Shown: positions 62,909 through 64,000 of the stretch, piece after piece | How positions within the stretch are numbered: the stretch's first letter is position 1 | How the letters are laid out: the number at the start of each line of letters is the position of its first letter | Assembly (NCBI RefSeq): GCF_001463905.1 | Contig: NZ_BBWR01000006.1 | Location: 62,001-126,000 of the forward strand | From: Aureimonas frigidaquae | Lineage (GTDB): Bacteria; Pseudomonadota; Alphaproteobacteria; Rhizobiales; Rhizobiaceae | Direction: 5' to 3' | Length of the DNA stretch: 64,000 nt | Notes under the pieces: model-generated | Told to the model about the DNA's origin: nothing | Databases searched by the model: none | What the model saw: only the letters and a program-made list of their open reading frames with translations | Made by a program: the position numbers and the translations under genes

Positions 62909-63682
62909 TCAATTGCGCATCTCGAGCGCGCGCACGTCGGGATGTGCGCCCGTGATGAAGGAGACGATCTCCTCAGGATTGGTATCGACACGGCGCTTCT
63001 CGGTGATCTTGCGCCCGCGACGGAACACGACGATCCGGTCCGCCACGTCGAAGACGTCGTGCATGTTGTGGCTGATCAGGACGACCGCGCGGCCGCTATC
63101 GGCCAGGCGCCGCGTCAGCTGCAGGACCTTGCGCGTTTCGGCGACAGCGAGGGCCGCCGTCGGCTCGTCCATGATCACGAGCCGGGCGTTCAGGTTGAGC
63201 GCCCGGCAGATGGCCACCGCCTGCCGCTGCCCGCCGGACAGCGCGCCCACGGGGGCCTCGGGGTCCGATATGTGGGCGTCCAGCTCCTCCAGGAGTTCGC
63301 CCACCCGTCGCTTCATGGCGCCGCGCCGCAGAAGTGGCACGCCCAGGATGCGATGGGTCAACTCCCGCCCCAGAAACACGTTCTCGGCGATGGAGAGGTT
63401 CTCCGAAAGCGCGAGTTCCTGGAAGATGGTGGCAATGCCGAGATCCGCCGCGTCCTGCGGCGAGGACATGGAGACCGGTGCGCCGTCCATCAGGAGTTCG
63501 CCGTCGCTGGGCGGATGCGCGCCGGACAGGACCTTGATGAAAGTCGACTTTCCGGCGCCGTTATCGCCCAGGAGCGCCAGGACCTCGCCGCTGCGGATCG
63601 ACAGATCCACCTTGGTCAGCGCGGACAGAGCGCCGAACCGCTTGGAAATGCCTTTGGCTTCGATCAGGGGTCGGTCGCTCAT
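62909..63682 (-). CDS. Sugar-type ABC transporter ATPase (single domain)
   Basis: A 257-residue ATPase with Walker A GDNGAGKST (residues 39-47), signature LSGGQ (148-152) and Walker B LVIMDEP (168-174), then a switch histidine in VLISHNMHDV. It has only one ABC module, unlike RbsA, so two copies would work with the two permeases. It lies 29 bases before the binding-protein gene. Confidence 0.92.
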   Translation of the reverse strand: MSDRPLIEAKGISKRFGALSALTKVDLSIRSGEVLALLGDNGAGKSTFIKVLSGAHPPSDGELLMDGAPVSMSSPQDAADLGIATIFQELALSENLSIAENVFLGRELTHRILGVPLLRRGAMKRRVGELLEELDAHISDPEAPVGALSGGQRQAVAICRALNLNARLVIMDEPTAALAVAETRKVLQLTRRLADSGRAVVLISHNMHDVFDVADRIVVFRRGRKITEKRRVDTNPEEIVSFITGAHPDVRALEMRN

Positions 63683-63697
63683 CTCCTGTCCTCCCGC

Positions 63698-64000
63698 TCA
63701 GCGCTCGTCTGTCAGCCAGGCGAGGATGTTGCTCCAGAGCCGCCCGTAACCGTCCCATTCGCAAAAGGCCGGGGACAGCCAGTGCGGGCCGATGTCGGAG
63801 GTCCAGGCCGCGGTGCGCCCCTTCCCGTAAGTGCCGGTGACGAGCAGCGGATGGGCGCCCTGATCGTCGGGTAAGCGCAGGAGAAGCTCGGCGCCGGGCT
63901 TGACCTCGACCTCGTTGACGCCGAGCAGGAGCGGCCACCCCTCCTTCGGCAGGCCGGCGAGCGTGGGATGATCGGCCACGAAGACCGGCGAGGTGCCCTC
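63698..64000 (-). CDS. Glutamine amidotransferase-like protein, C-terminal part (cut by window edge)
   Basis: The frame is open to the window edge, so only the last 100 or so residues are seen. PLLVTGTYGKGRTAAWTSDIGPHW and WDGYGRLWSNILAWL (read in parts) match the C-terminus of the class-I-GATase-like family (PF07090). No catalytic cysteine can be seen because that part is outside the window. It sits 15 bases before the ATPase gene and probably belongs to the same operon. Function in sugar-type ABC loci is not established. Confidence 0.75.
   Translation of the reverse strand, partial: EGTSPVFVADHPTLAGLPKEGWPLLLGVNEVEVKPGAELLLRLPDDQGAHPLLVTGTYGKGRTAAWTSDIGPHWLSPAFCEWDGYGRLWSNILAWLTDER

Noticed and set aside
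61257-63749. An 830-codon open frame antisense to the ABC importer genes
   Set aside because: It spans several well-supported opposite-strand genes and has an arginine-rich, low-information translation typical of GC-driven frames.

Overview
The window is high-GC bacterial DNA with tightly packed operons. Its gene content (tetrahydromethanopterin-linked formaldehyde oxidation, urease, membrane-type urate oxidase PuuD, Alphaproteobacteria-type PuuE-UraD fusion, GlgE/TreS/GlgB, DUF2125, SIMPL) points to an alphaproteobacterium, most likely in the Hyphomicrobiales (Rhizobiales). I cannot name the genus from this sequence alone. No rRNA, CRISPR array, phage or intact transposon was seen.

Layout. 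(1) 37-1752: a HisA-like TIM-barrel protein, then a lower-GC Abi-like HEPN gene preceded by a strongly structured segment that resembles an Abi-associated RNA. (2) 1913-8770: a rightward operon with a redoxin, an AprA/FrdA-like flavoprotein, a 2[4Fe-4S] ferredoxin, a sulfonate/nitrate-type ABC transporter and a DHA2 MFS exporter, ending at a clear terminator. (3) 8907-15446 (leftward) and 15520-20426 (rightward): a C1 locus with fae, mch, mtdB, fhcBADC and H4MPT/methanofuran-biosynthesis-type genes (mptG-like, two ATP-grasp ligases, a CitG-like protein, a pterin carbinolamine dehydratase). (4) 20466-27281: urease genes ureDABCEFG, interspersed with small secreted-protein genes, one a MliC-type lysozyme inhibitor. 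(5) 27286-41425: purine catabolism (PuuE-UraD, UraH, XdhABC, PuuD, GuaD) with a BMP/Nup-type nucleobase or nucleoside ABC importer. (6) 41539-49188: GlgE, TreS-maltokinase fusion and GlgB, ending at a terminator. (7) 49264-56369: housekeeping and accessory genes (D,D-carboxypeptidase, CobW GTPase, TusA, DUF924, gluconolactonase-like, ChaC, DUF2125, SIMPL). (8) 56501-57731: a tRNA with a CAU anticodon, of tRNA-Ile2 type, beside a low-GC acyltransferase. (9) 57995-64000: a leftward ribose-type ABC importer locus with an M20 deacylase, a GNAT acetyltransferase and a partial glutamine-amidotransferase-like gene cut by the window edge.

How the parts fit. Fae, MtdB, Mch and Fhc form the formaldehyde-to-formate route on H4MPT, and the neighbouring ligases and pterin genes probably make its cofactors. 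The purine block takes guanine or xanthine through urate to allantoin. Urea released further down that route (those later genes are not here) could feed the adjacent urease. GlgE, TreS-Mak and GlgB convert trehalose through maltose-1-phosphate into branched alpha-glucan. The least understood pieces are the HEPN gene with its leader RNA, the flavoprotein-ferredoxin-ABC operon that lacks any visible desulfonating monooxygenase, and the sugar-type ABC locus whose substrate is unknown.
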